Part shown: piece by piece, positions 52,127 through 60,680 of the stretch | How positions within the stretch are numbered: position 1 is the stretch's first letter | How the letters are laid out: every line of letters begins with the position of its first letter | NCBI RefSeq assembly: GCF_014648675.1 | Contig: NZ_BMRO01000023.1 | Coordinates: forward strand, 13,338-77,337 | DNA length: 64,000 bases | Origin: Actinomadura livida | GTDB taxonomy: Bacteria > Actinomycetota > Actinomycetes > Streptosporangiales > Streptosporangiaceae | Direction: 5' to 3' | Notes under the pieces: model-generated | What the model was told of the DNA's origin: nothing | Databases searched by the model: none | Seen by the model: only the letters and a program-made list of their open reading frames with translations | Position numbers and translations under genes: made by a program

Positions 52127-53151
52127 GGGCGGACCAGGATCTTGCCGATGGCGGCCCGCGACTCGGCGGCGGCGAACGCGGCGGGCAGCTCGTCCATGCC
52201 GTACTCGGCCATCCGGACGGTCCGCAGGCCGCCGCCGAAGTACGCGTCCAGCATCGCGGCGAACTCGGCCTCGGTGTAGGCGCCCGTGCCGAGCACCCGC
52301 AGCCCGCGGTGGTACACGCCGGCGAGGGAGAGCGTGACCTCGTCGCCGGTGGTGTTGCCGAACGTCACCAGGCGCCCGCCCGCGCGCAGGGAGTCCAGGG
52401 AGGTCTGCCAGGTCGCCGCGCCGACGTGGTCGAGCGCGAGGTCGGCGCCCTCGCCGCCGGTGAAGCGGCGCACGGCCGCGACGACGTCGGCGTCGTTGTG
52501 CAGCAGCAGGTCGGCGCCCAGGTCGGCGGCGAGCGCGAGCTTGGCGTCGCTGCCCGCGACCGCGACGACCCGCGCCCCGGCGCGCTTGGCGAGCTGCACC
52601 GCGGCGATGCTGACGCCACTGGCGGCGGCCTGCACCAGCACGGTCTCGCCGGGGGCGGCCGCGCCGACCGTGACGGTGGCGCGCCAGGCGGTGCTCCACG
52701 CCGACGGCAGCGCCGCGGCCTCGGCCAGGTCGACGTGCCCGGGGACGCGGTGGACGAGCCGGGCGGGCACCCGCACGTACTCGGCGAACCCGCCGGCGGT
52801 GTTCCCGCCGATGACGCGGACCGCGGCGCAGTGGCCGGGCTCCCCGGCGGCACAGCGCGGGCACGTCCCGCAGCCGTGCGTCGGGTCGACCACCACGCGG
52901 TCGCCGGGCGCGTACCCGGCGGCCTCGTCCCCGGCCGCCGCGACGTGGCCGGCGACGTCCATGCCGGCGATGTGCGGGAGGCGGAAGCCCGGCAGCACCG
53001 CGGGGCCGCGGCGCTGCAGGACGTCGAGCCGGTTCAGCGCGCAGGCCCGTACCCGGACCAGCACGTCACGGGGACCGGGGACCGGGTCGGCGATGTGCCG
53101 CAGCGACACCACCTCCGGGCCGCCGAACCCCGTCTGGACCAGCGCTTTCAC
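52123..53151 (-). CDS. Zinc-type medium-chain alcohol dehydrogenase
   Basis: The 342-residue protein has a GroES-like N-terminal half (GMDVAGHVAAAG, DRVVVDP) with a structural-zinc Cys set CGTCPRCAAGEPGHC. The Rossmann half contains AAASGVSIAAVQLAKRAGARVV. It should oxidise an alcohol with NAD(P). Some features (NRLDVLQRRGP) approach quinone oxidoreductases, so the direction is not certain. It is the first gene of the long minus-strand operon under the operator at 53190. Confidence 0.87.
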   Translation of the reverse strand: MKALVQTGFGGPEVVSLRHIADPVPGPRDVLVRVRACALNRLDVLQRRGPAVLPGFRLPHIAGMDVAGHVAAAGDEAAGYAPGDRVVVDPTHGCGTCPRCAAGEPGHCAAVRVIGGNTAGGFAEYVRVPARLVHRVPGHVDLAEAAALPSAWSTAWRATVTVGAAAPGETVLVQAAASGVSIAAVQLAKRAGARVVAVAGSDAKLALAADLGADLLLHNDADVVAAVRRFTGGEGADLALDHVGAATWQTSLDSLRAGGRLVTFGNTTGDEVTLSLAGVYHRGLRVLGTGAYTEAEFAAMLDAYFGGGLRTVRMAEYGMDELPAAFAAAESRAAIGKILVRP

Positions 53152-53189
53152 CAGGGACCTCCGCCCTCAGCCACTTCCTGCCATCTCGC

Positions 53190-53212
53190 ATTGTGAGTCA
53201 CCGACTCGCAAT
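53190..53212. promoter_or_regulatory. IclR-cluster operator, site 4
   Basis: ATTGTGAGT and ACTCGCAAT flank CACCG. Eight of nine arm bases pair. It lies 39 bases before the alcohol dehydrogenase start, which heads the operon running to 44851. An overlapping GCCATCTCG half site lies at 53180-53188. Confidence 0.6.
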
Positions 53213-53282
53213 GTGAGGGCAACTCTGAACCCCGCTCACGGGGCGTGTCAACACCCGCGCCGGAAATCGCGGCGCGCGCGGC

Positions 53283-54740
53283 TCAGCGGTCGAGCAGCCG
53301 CACCGCCACCGCCTTCTCCTGCGTGTACTCGCGCAGCGCCGCGTATCCGCCGCCCGCGCTGAACCCGCTGTCCTTCTGCATGTTGAACGGGAAGCCGATG
53401 ACGCCCGCGTCGTGGAACTGGTTCACGGCGACCTGCCCGGCCCGCACCTCCTTGGCCGCGCGCAGCGCCCGCGACACGTCGTCGGTCCAGATGCAGGCCA
53501 GCAGCCCGAAGTCGGTGTCGTTCATCATCTCGACGGCCTGCGCGGTCCCGGTGAAGCCCTGGATCGCGAGCACCGGCCCGAAGACCTCCTCGCGCACGAC
53601 CCGCATCCCCCGGTCCACCCGGTCCAGGACGGTCGGCGCCACGAACCAGCCCTCGTCCGGCACCTCGGCCTTCGCGCCGCCGGTGACGACCCGCGCGCCC
53701 TCGCCGGGCGCCTCCTCCAGGAAGCCGAGCACGCGCTCGCGCTGCTCGCGGCTGACCAGCGGCCCCATGTCGAGGTCCATGTCCCAGGTGCCGAGCCGGA
53801 CGGCGCGCATGCCCGCGGCGACGCGCTCGGTCACCTCGTCGCGGATCGACTCCTCGACCAGGAGCCGCGAGCCCGCGTAGCAGTTCTGGCCCGCGTTCTC
53901 GGTGATCGAGCCGACGATCGCCGGGATCGCCACGTCGAGGTCGGCGTCGGCGAACACGACGTTGGGCGACTTGCCGCCCAGCTCCAGCTTGACCGGCACG
54001 AGGTTCTCCGACGCGGCGCGCATCACCGCGCTCCCGGTCGCGGTGGAGCCGACGAAGCTGATGTGGTCGATGTCCGTGTGGGAGGTGAGCGCCTGGCCCG
54101 CCTCCGCCCCGAGCCCGGTGACGACGTTGAACACCCCGGGCGGCAGGCCCGCCTCGCGGGCCAGTTCCGCCAGCGCCAGCGGGCCGAGCGGGGCGACCTC
54201 CGACGGCTTGAGCACGACCGTGTTGCCGGCCGCGAGCGCGGGCGCGACATTGGCGGCCGACAGCAGTGTCGGAACGTTCCAGGGAAGCGTCACCGCGCAC
54301 ACTCCCCACGGCTCCGGGATCGTGAACCCGAGGTAGTCGGGCGTGCGGGTGGGCAGCGTGACGCCGGTGAGCTTGTCGGCGGCGCCGGCGAAGTACTCGA
54401 TGATCCCCTGCGCGATGAACGCGTTCATCCGCCCGCCGGACAGCGGCTTGCCGACGTCGCGCGCCTCGACCCGGGCGAGGTCCTCGACGCGCTCCATGAC
54501 CAGCGCGGCCCAGCGGCCCAGCAGCGCGCCGCGCTCGGTGGGCGAGGTCGCGGCCCAGCCGGGGAACGCGCGCCGGGCCGCGGCGACGGCGGCGTCCACG
54601 TCGGCCTGGCCGCCGCGCGCGATTCGCTGGATAACCTTGCTGTTCGCCGGGTCCAGGACCGGGAGTTCTCCCTGGTCAGCGGCGGGGACCCAGGCTCCGT
54701 CGATCAGCTGGCGGGCGACCGGAATCTCAAGTGCGGACAT
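53283..54740 (-). CDS. NAD(P)-dependent aldehyde dehydrogenase
   Basis: The 485-residue protein is a full ALDH: Asn155 (TLPWN), Glu254 (LELGGKSPN), Cys287 (GQNCYAG) and the EVFGPVL motif. It should convert the aldehyde made by the neighbouring alcohol dehydrogenases to an acid. AAGGA precedes ATG 54740 by 7 bases. It is divergent from the second alcohol dehydrogenase, with 76 bases between. A degenerate operator-like AAGATGCCATATCT lies at 54775-54788. Confidence 0.92.
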   Translation of the reverse strand: MSALEIPVARQLIDGAWVPAADQGELPVLDPANSKVIQRIARGGQADVDAAVAAARRAFPGWAATSPTERGALLGRWAALVMERVEDLARVEARDVGKPLSGGRMNAFIAQGIIEYFAGAADKLTGVTLPTRTPDYLGFTIPEPWGVCAVTLPWNVPTLLSAANVAPALAAGNTVVLKPSEVAPLGPLALAELAREAGLPPGVFNVVTGLGAEAGQALTSHTDIDHISFVGSTATGSAVMRAASENLVPVKLELGGKSPNVVFADADLDVAIPAIVGSITENAGQNCYAGSRLLVEESIRDEVTERVAAGMRAVRLGTWDMDLDMGPLVSREQRERVLGFLEEAPGEGARVVTGGAKAEVPDEGWFVAPTVLDRVDRGMRVVREEVFGPVLAIQGFTGTAQAVEMMNDTDFGLLACIWTDDVSRALRAAKEVRAGQVAVNQFHDAGVIGFPFNMQKDSGFSAGGGYAALREYTQEKAVAVRLLDR

Positions 54741-54816
54741 ACCGGAATCCTTGACCGGAACTATCCCGCATGTCAAGATGCCATATCTCTTTATGAAATG
54801 AACGTTGGGAGGCCGC

Positions 54817-55896
54817 ATGCGGGTCACCGCCGCCGTACTGGACCGTCCCGGGGAGCCCCTGGCCCTGCGGGACGTGGAACTCGGCCCGCCCCGCCCGGAC
54901 GAGGTCCTGGTCCGGCTCAGCGCGGTCGGCATCTGCGCGACCGACCTGGAGTTCGCGACGTTCTTCGAGGCCCCGGCCGTGCTCGGGCACGAGGGCGCCG
55001 GCATCGTGGAGCGGGTCGGCGACCGGGTCACGTCCGTGGCGCCGGGCGACCACGTGGCCCTGTCCTTCACCTCGTGCGGGCGCTGCCGGCCCTGCCTGAC
55101 CGGTTCGCCCGGCTACTGCCTGCGGTTCGACGCGCTCAACTTCAGCGGGCGGCGCCCCGACGGGACCTCGGCCGTCTCGCTCGGCGGCACCGAGATCAAC
55201 GCGCACTTCCTCGGCCAGTCGGCGTTCGCCGACCACGTGGTCGCGCCGGAGCGGGCCGTCGTGCCGATCGGCAAGGACGCCGACCTCACCCTGGCCGGGC
55301 CGTTCGGCTGCGGCTTCCAGACCGGCGCGGGCGGCGTGCTCAACGTGCTGCGGCCCTCCCCCGGGTCGTCGATCGCGATCTTCGGTGCGGGGTCGGTGGG
55401 CATCGCCTCCGTCCTCGCGGCGGCGCTCAGCGGCTGCACGACCGTCGCCGTCGTCGACCTCAACGCCGAGCGGCTGGCCACGGCCGAGTCCCTCGGCGCC
55501 ACCCACGGCGTCACCGGGGGCGAGGGCGCCGCCGAGGAACTGCGCTCGATCGCCCCGGACGGGTTCGACTTCGTCCTGGAGACCACCGGCCGCGCGGACG
55601 TGCTCCGCACCGGCGTGGAGGCCCTCGCCCCGCTCGGCCGCTGCGGCGTGATCGGCGTCGGGCCGAGCGCGGAGATGAGCTTCGACTGGCGCAGCGTCCT
55701 CAACGGCCGCACGATCACCGGCATCATCGGCGGCGGCGCGATCCCGCAGGTCTTCGTGCCCGAGCTGCTGCGGCTGCACGCCGCGGGCCGGTTCCCGGTG
55801 CACGAGATCGTGGAGCGCTTCCCGTTCGAGCGGATCGGCGACGCCGTCGACGCGGCGAAGAGCGGGACGGTCGGCAAGGCCGTCCTGACCTTCTGA
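54817..55896 (+). CDS. Zinc-dependent alcohol dehydrogenase (aryl-alcohol type)
   Basis: The 359-residue protein has the catalytic Zn site (Cys in GICATDL, GHEGAG) and the structural zinc Cys set SCGRCRPCLTGSPGYC. The Rossmann fold shows IFGAGSVGIASV. It resembles class III-like aryl-alcohol dehydrogenases. ATG 54817 follows GGGAGG, and the upstream in-frame alternative is weaker. It leads the P450 gene 122 bases downstream on the same strand. Confidence 0.88.
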   Translation: MRVTAAVLDRPGEPLALRDVELGPPRPDEVLVRLSAVGICATDLEFATFFEAPAVLGHEGAGIVERVGDRVTSVAPGDHVALSFTSCGRCRPCLTGSPGYCLRFDALNFSGRRPDGTSAVSLGGTEINAHFLGQSAFADHVVAPERAVVPIGKDADLTLAGPFGCGFQTGAGGVLNVLRPSPGSSIAIFGAGSVGIASVLAAALSGCTTVAVVDLNAERLATAESLGATHGVTGGEGAAEELRSIAPDGFDFVLETTGRADVLRTGVEALAPLGRCGVIGVGPSAEMSFDWRSVLNGRTITGIIGGGAIPQVFVPELLRLHAAGRFPVHEIVERFPFERIGDAVDAAKSGTVGKAVLTF

Positions 55897-55914
55897 CCGC
55901 GAGGCCGTCCCCCC

Positions 55915-55950
55915 GAGGCCGGTCTGCGAGGCCGGTCTGCGAGGCCGGCC
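55915..55950 (+). repeat. 13-bp tandem repeat
   Basis: GAGGCCGGTCTGC occurs twice in a row and a third time truncated, in the gap between the alcohol dehydrogenase and P450 genes. It may be neutral slippage or affect mRNA structure. Confidence 0.75.
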
Positions 55951-56018
55951 CCCGAAGTTCCCAGAGGCGCGGCTGGGCAACACCGCGCGGAAGCCATGCG
56001 GCACCTGGAGTCGCGCAC

Positions 56019-58235
56019 ATGACGCAGCAGCAGATGACACAGCAGGAGCAGTTCGACCACCACTCGGACGAATGCAACGCCGACCCGGTCGCGTACTACG
56101 CGGCGTACCGGGAGGGGTGCCCCGTCGGGCGCACCTCGGCGCACGGCGGGTTCGTCTACACGACGCGGTACGCCGACGTCGCGCGGATCGCCCGGGACGA
56201 CGAGGCGTTCTCGTCCTCGCGCGAGGCGACCGGCATGGACGGCGTCGCGATCGTCATCCCGAGCGGGCCGGGCCTGGAGCAGTACCCGATCGAGCTCGAC
56301 CCGCCCCGCGCCACCGGCTACCGCGACCTGATCAACCCGCTGCTCACCCCGGCGGCGGTCGAGCGGCTGCGCCCGATGATCGCCCGGCACGCCGCCCGCG
56401 CCGTGGACGCGTTCATCGAGCTGGGCTCGGCCGACTTCGTCCGCGACCTGACCAACCCGGTCCCCGCCGCCGTCACCCTCGACTGGCTGGGCTTCCCCGA
56501 GGAGGACTGGGCGAGGCTCGCCGGGCCGGTGCACGACATCTTCGCCGCCCCCGCCGGCAGCGAGCGCGCGCAGCGGGGCGCCGAGGGCCTCGCCTACATG
56601 GAGCGGCGCATCCGCGAGCTGATCCGCGACCGCCGCGCCGAGCCCGCCGAGGACGCGGTCAGCGCCCTCGTCGGCGCACGCGACGAGCACGGCGAGCCGT
56701 TCGGCGAGGACGAGCTGGTCTCGGTGATCGGCCTGCTCATCGCGGGCGGCGTCGACACCACGACCTCGCTGACCGGGTCGACGCTCGTCCACCTGAGCCG
56801 CAACCCCGAGCAGCGGCGGCGCCTCATCGACTCCCCCGACCTGCTGGACCGCGCGACCGAGGAGTTCCTGCGGGCGTTCGCGCCGTCGCAGTCGATGGCC
56901 CGCACCGCGCTGGACGACGTCGAGATCGGCGGCTGCCCGGTCAAGGCCGGCGAGCGCGTCCTGATCCCGTGGGTGGCCGCCAACCACGACCCCGCCGTGT
57001 TCCCCGAGCCCGAGGAGATCCGGCTCGACCGCGACGCGTCCCGGCACCTCAGCTTCGGGATCGGCTCGCACCGCTGCGCCGGGGCCCACCTGGCCAGGGC
57101 GATGTTCCGGGAGATGATGACGCAGGTCCTGACCCGCCTCCCGGACTTCCGGGTGCTGGAGGACGGCCTCGTCGGGTACCCGACCAACGGCAACCAGAAG
57201 GGCTGGGACGCGATCCCGGCCGTCTTCACCCCGGGCCCGCGCGCCACCGGCACGTCGGTGGCCGCCTCCCCGCTCGGCGCCGCCTACGACCTGACCGTGA
57301 CGCGCGCCGAGCCCGCGGCCGACGGCGTGCTCGCCCTGACGCTGGCGCGGCCCGACGGCGCGGAGACCCCCGAGTGGGAGCCCGGCGCGCACCTTGAGCT
57401 GCGGCTTCCGTCCGGCCGCGTGCGCCAGTACTCGCTGTGCGGCGACCCGGACGACCGCACGCGCTACCGCATCGCCGTGCTGCGCGAGCCGGACGGCCGG
57501 GGCGGCTCGGAGGAGGTGCACGCGCTCGCCCGCGAGGGCGTCACGTTCGGCGTGCGCGGCCCGCGCAACCACTTCCCGCTCGTGGACGCCCCGTCCTACC
57601 TGTTCCTCGCGGGCGGGATCGGAGTCACGCCCATCCTGGCCATGGTCCGCGCGGCGGCCGCGCGGGGAGCCGACTTCCGCGTCGTGTACGGCGGCCGCAC
57701 CCGCGCGACGATGGCGTTCCTGGACGAGCTCGCCGCCCTCGCGGGCGACCGGCTCCGGGTGCTGCCCCAGGACGAGGCCGGCGTCCCGGACCTGAAGGCG
57801 ATCCTCGCGGAGGCCGGACCGGACGCCGCCGTCTACTGCTGCGGCCCCACCGGGATGATCGCCGCCGCGGAGGGCGTCTGCGACGAGCTGGGGATCCGTC
57901 CCCGCCTGCACGTCGAGCGCTTCACCGGCGACGACTCGCTGGAGGTGGCGTTCGACCCGGCGCTGAACACCGAGTTCGACGTCCACCTCGCGCGGACGGG
58001 CGCCACGCTGCGCGTCCCCGCCGACCGGCGGCTCATCGAGGTCGTCCAGGAGGCGGTGCCCGGCCTGTCGTACGACTGCGAGAAGGGCTACTGCGGGGCG
58101 TGCGAGACGCGCGTGCTGGCCGGCGAGCCCGAGCACCGGGACTCGCTGCTCACCGAGGAGGAGCGGGCCGCGGGCAAGACCATGATGATCTGCGTGGGCC
58201 GCTGCACGTCGTCTCGCCTGGTGCTCGACTTGTAG
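56019..58235 (+). CDS. Self-sufficient cytochrome P450 fused to a reductase and [2Fe-2S] ferredoxin (CYP116B-type)
   Basis: The 738-residue protein is a natural fusion. The P450 domain (about 15-405) has GGVDTTT in the I helix (243-249), ExxR (Glu282/Arg285) and the heme Cys353 in FGIGSHRCAGAHL. A phthalate-dioxygenase-reductase-like FMN/NADH domain (about 425-635, GGIGVTP 532-538) follows. The plant-type ferredoxin (about 650-738) has Cys687, Cys692, Cys695 and Cys725. Such enzymes need no other redox partner and hydroxylate or O-dealkylate aromatics. ATG 56019 follows GGAG. It forms a unit with the upstream alcohol dehydrogenase. Confidence 0.93.
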   Translation: MTQQQMTQQEQFDHHSDECNADPVAYYAAYREGCPVGRTSAHGGFVYTTRYADVARIARDDEAFSSSREATGMDGVAIVIPSGPGLEQYPIELDPPRATGYRDLINPLLTPAAVERLRPMIARHAARAVDAFIELGSADFVRDLTNPVPAAVTLDWLGFPEEDWARLAGPVHDIFAAPAGSERAQRGAEGLAYMERRIRELIRDRRAEPAEDAVSALVGARDEHGEPFGEDELVSVIGLLIAGGVDTTTSLTGSTLVHLSRNPEQRRRLIDSPDLLDRATEEFLRAFAPSQSMARTALDDVEIGGCPVKAGERVLIPWVAANHDPAVFPEPEEIRLDRDASRHLSFGIGSHRCAGAHLARAMFREMMTQVLTRLPDFRVLEDGLVGYPTNGNQKGWDAIPAVFTPGPRATGTSVAASPLGAAYDLTVTRAEPAADGVLALTLARPDGAETPEWEPGAHLELRLPSGRVRQYSLCGDPDDRTRYRIAVLREPDGRGGSEEVHALAREGVTFGVRGPRNHFPLVDAPSYLFLAGGIGVTPILAMVRAAAARGADFRVVYGGRTRATMAFLDELAALAGDRLRVLPQDEAGVPDLKAILAEAGPDAAVYCCGPTGMIAAAEGVCDELGIRPRLHVERFTGDDSLEVAFDPALNTEFDVHLARTGATLRVPADRRLIEVVQEAVPGLSYDCEKGYCGACETRVLAGEPEHRDSLLTEEERAAGKTMMICVGRCTSSRLVLDL

Positions 58236-58239
58236 CGCC

Positions 58240-58262
58240 CATACGAGACAGCATCTCGTATG
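58240..58262. promoter_or_regulatory. IclR-cluster operator, site 5 (best palindrome)
   Basis: CATACGAGA and TCTCGTATG are exact complements around CAGCA. The dyad begins 5 bases past the P450 stop and lies 69 bases before the acetamidase start, so it likely controls that gene's own promoter. Confidence 0.65.
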
Positions 58263-58330
58263 GTGCGGGTTTTACACACGGTTAACGGTCTCGGAACGGT
58301 GCCGCACCACCCGGCGGCGAGCATTCGGGC

Positions 58331-59434
58331 ATGCTTCAGCCCAAAGAAGGCCGGATCGACGGCGCGCACTACCTCCCGACCACCCCCGAGACCTGCCTGT
58401 GGGGCCGGCTCCCGAACCGGGACCGGCCCCCAGTGCTGCGGGTCGCGTCCGGCGACACCGTCACCATCGACACGCTCAGCCACGAGGGCATCCTGGAGGA
58501 CCAGGGCCGCGACCCGGTCACGTACCTCGCGGGATTCGGCGTCCCCGCCGGGGAGGTGCTCGCCGACGCCCGCGACCTGGCCGCGTCCGGGGTCGCCCAC
58601 GACTACGACGACGACGGCCCGCACGTCGTCACCGGCCCGATCGAGGTGGCCGGCGCGGAGCCCGGCGACATGCTGCGGGTCGAGACGCTGAGCCTGCTGA
58701 TCCGGGCGCCGTACGGCTTCATCAGCAGCAGGCACGGCTACGGAGCGCTGCCCGGCGAGTTCCCCGAGACCGCTCCCGACAGCGGCCCCGGCGAGGACGG
58801 CGGCGTCCGCGCCTACAACAGCGTGTGCGAGTTCGTCGAGGTCATCGAGGAGGCCGGGCGCCTGCACGGGACGCTTCCGTACGGCGGCGGGCGCGCCGCA
58901 CGCTTCCCGCTCAAGCCCTTCCTCGGGCTGATGGGCGTGGCGGCCGACACCGCCGACCCCGTCCACTCGGTCCCGCCGGGCAGCCACGGCGGCAACCTCG
59001 ACATCAACGAACTCCAGGTCGGCTCGTCGCTCTACCTGCCCGTCCACGTGCCCGGCGCCGGCTTCTACACCGGCGACCCGCACTACGCCCAGGGGAACGG
59101 GGAGGTCGCGCTCACCGCCCTGGAGGCGCCGCTGCGCGCGACGCTGCGGCTGACGGTGATCCCGCGCGCGGAGGCGTCCGCCCTCCTCGGCATGCTGGAC
59201 GAGCCGTTCGCCGAGACCGCCACGCACTGGCTGCCGCTCGGCCTGCACGAGGACCTCGACGAGGCCGTGCGCCGCGCCGTCCGGGCCGCGGTCGGCTTCC
59301 TGTCGGCGACGCAGGGGATGCCCCGGCACACGGCCCTCGCCTACCTCAGCGGCGCCGCCGACTTCGAGATCAGCCAGGTCGTCGACGGGATCAAGGGGGT
59401 CCACTGCATGATCCGCAAGGCCGACTTCCGCTAG
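58331..59434 (+). CDS. Acetamidase/formamidase family amidase
   Basis: The 367-residue protein belongs to the FmdA/AmdA family: VASGDTVTIDTL, GPIEVAGAEPGDMLRVE, HGGNLDINEL and DPHYAQGNGEV, with His and acidic metal-site residues in the expected order. Zinc-dependent hydrolysis of a short amide is expected, releasing ammonia for growth. It follows its own operator at 58240-58262. Its stop shares CTAG with the stop of the converging small gene. Confidence 0.88.
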   Translation: MLQPKEGRIDGAHYLPTTPETCLWGRLPNRDRPPVLRVASGDTVTIDTLSHEGILEDQGRDPVTYLAGFGVPAGEVLADARDLAASGVAHDYDDDGPHVVTGPIEVAGAEPGDMLRVETLSLLIRAPYGFISSRHGYGALPGEFPETAPDSGPGEDGGVRAYNSVCEFVEVIEEAGRLHGTLPYGGGRAARFPLKPFLGLMGVAADTADPVHSVPPGSHGGNLDINELQVGSSLYLPVHVPGAGFYTGDPHYAQGNGEVALTALEAPLRATLRLTVIPRAEASALLGMLDEPFAETATHWLPLGLHEDLDEAVRRAVRAAVGFLSATQGMPRHTALAYLSGAADFEISQVVDGIKGVHCMIRKADFR

Positions 59435-59706
59435 CCGCCCGCCTCGCCGCGCCCGTCTCCGCGCCCGTCGCCGGAGCGCTCGCCCTTCTCGTCGGCCACG
59501 GGATGCTCCACCAAAGCCAAAACCCGGTTGGACATGAACCGGGCCGTGCGGATCGTGGTGCCCGTGCGGGTCACCTCGCTGACCTCCACCACGCCGCGCC
59601 GATTGCCGATCTCCACGCGGCGCCCGGCGCGGGTGGCGGCGACCTCGTAGGTCCTGGTCGCGGATCCGCCGACGTCCACCACGATCTCGACCCAGTCACC
59701 CTTCAT
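59431..59706 (-). CDS. Small protein of unknown function (91 aa) under a LexA-type box
   Basis: ATG 59706 follows AGGGGG. The product has an N-terminal beta-rich segment of about 75 residues (KGDWVEIVVDV, TRAGRRVEIGNRRGVVEV, TTIRTARFMSNRVLAL) and a disordered Gly/Asp/Arg-rich tail. I do not recognise the family. A LexA-like dyad sits 29 bases upstream of the ATG, so SOS control is possible. It converges on the acetamidase. Confidence 0.65.
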   Translation of the reverse strand: MKGDWVEIVVDVGGSATRTYEVAATRAGRRVEIGNRRGVVEVSEVTRTGTTIRTARFMSNRVLALVEHPVADEKGERSGDGRGDGRGEAGG

Positions 59707-59734
59707 GGGCACCCCCTGAAGCATCCGAACGGAT

Positions 59735-59750
59735 GTTCGATATGTACCCG
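59735..59750 (-). promoter_or_regulatory. Candidate LexA (SOS) box before the 91-residue gene
   Basis: CCGAAC-GGAT-GTTCGA matches TCGAAC-N4-GTTCGA at 11 of 12 fixed positions. On the minus strand it lies just after a TACATAT -10-like element and 29 bases before the start codon. Confidence 0.55.
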
Positions 59751-59785
59751 GGAACGGCCCTCGGCAATCCCGCCGCGGACGCGGA

Positions 59786-60565
59786 TCAGCCGAACAGGAG
59801 CTGGGCGATCGCGGCCAGTCCCACCGCGACGATCACCCCGCGCAGCACCAGCGGCGGGATCCTGCGCGCGAGCCTGGCGCCGAGCAGCCCGCCGATCGTC
59901 GAGCCGACCGCGATCAGCAGCACCGCCCACCAGCTGATCTCGGTCTCGCCGAGCAGCCACATCCCGATGAACAGCAGCGCGGCCGTGCCGTTGACGATGG
60001 ACACCATCGCGTTCTTGGCGCCGTTGAGCCGCTGCAGGTCGTCGTCCAGCGCGATCCCCAGCAGCGCGATGAGCACGATCCCCTGCGCGGCGCCGAAGTA
60101 GCCGCCGTACACGCCGGTGCCGAAGACGCCGATCCACAGGCCGGGTCCGCCCTCCGGACGGTGCCGCTCCCGCCCGTCGCGGCGTTCCCGCATCCACGCC
60201 TGGAGCCTCGGCTGGACGACCACCAGCACCAGCGCGACGAAGATCAGAACCGGCACGATGACGGCGAACGCCTCGGGCGGCAGCGTCAGCAGCAGGAGGC
60301 CGCCGGTGATCGCCCCGGCGAACGAGGCGCTGCCCATCCGCACCAGCCGGCGGCGCTGCCCCCGCAGCTCCTCGCGGTACCCGTACGCACCGCTGACGTT
60401 GCCGGTCACCAGGCCGAGGTTGTTGGACACGTTCGCCACGACCGGCGGGTAGCCGAGCGCGAGCAGGGTCGGGAACGTGATCAGCGTGCCGGAGCCCACG
60501 ACGGCGTTGATCCCGCCGGCGGCGATCCCGGCGGCCAGCACCGCGATCGCGTCAAGGACGTCCAC
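59786..60565 (-). CDS. TauE/SafE-family anion exporter
   Basis: The 259-residue membrane protein has eight helices, the family GINAVVGSGTLITFPTLLALG opening in helix 1 and GVFGTGVYGGYFGAAQGI at the repeat. Members move sulfite, sulfoacetate or other organic anions. GTG 60565 follows AGG. No sulfur gene is adjacent, so the substrate is unassigned. Confidence 0.88.
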   Translation of the reverse strand: MDVLDAIAVLAAGIAAGGINAVVGSGTLITFPTLLALGYPPVVANVSNNLGLVTGNVSGAYGYREELRGQRRRLVRMGSASFAGAITGGLLLLTLPPEAFAVIVPVLIFVALVLVVVQPRLQAWMRERRDGRERHRPEGGPGLWIGVFGTGVYGGYFGAAQGIVLIALLGIALDDDLQRLNGAKNAMVSIVNGTAALLFIGMWLLGETEISWWAVLLIAVGSTIGGLLGARLARRIPPLVLRGVIVAVGLAAIAQLLFG

Positions 60566-60680
60566 ACCGCACCTACTCGGTTAAAAAGCTGACAACAGCC
60601 TCACGATGGTAGAGAACGGTGCAGGTCAGTCCGGAAACCGGGGTGCCCGGAAGGAACGTTCCCGGCCGTCCGCGCCCGGC

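Noticed and set aside
54770..54792. Sixth IclR-type operator between the aldehyde and alcohol dehydrogenases
   Set aside because: AAGATGCCATATCT resembles the core, but two extra bases break the spacing, so it was not counted.
53412..56018. N-terminal extension of the P450 frame
   Set aside because: It runs across the aldehyde and alcohol dehydrogenases in another frame. ATG 56019 with GGAG fits the domain start.
55113..58136. 1007-residue minus-strand frame over the P450 fusion
   Set aside because: High GC keeps antisense frames open. The plus-strand P450 has all catalytic residues.
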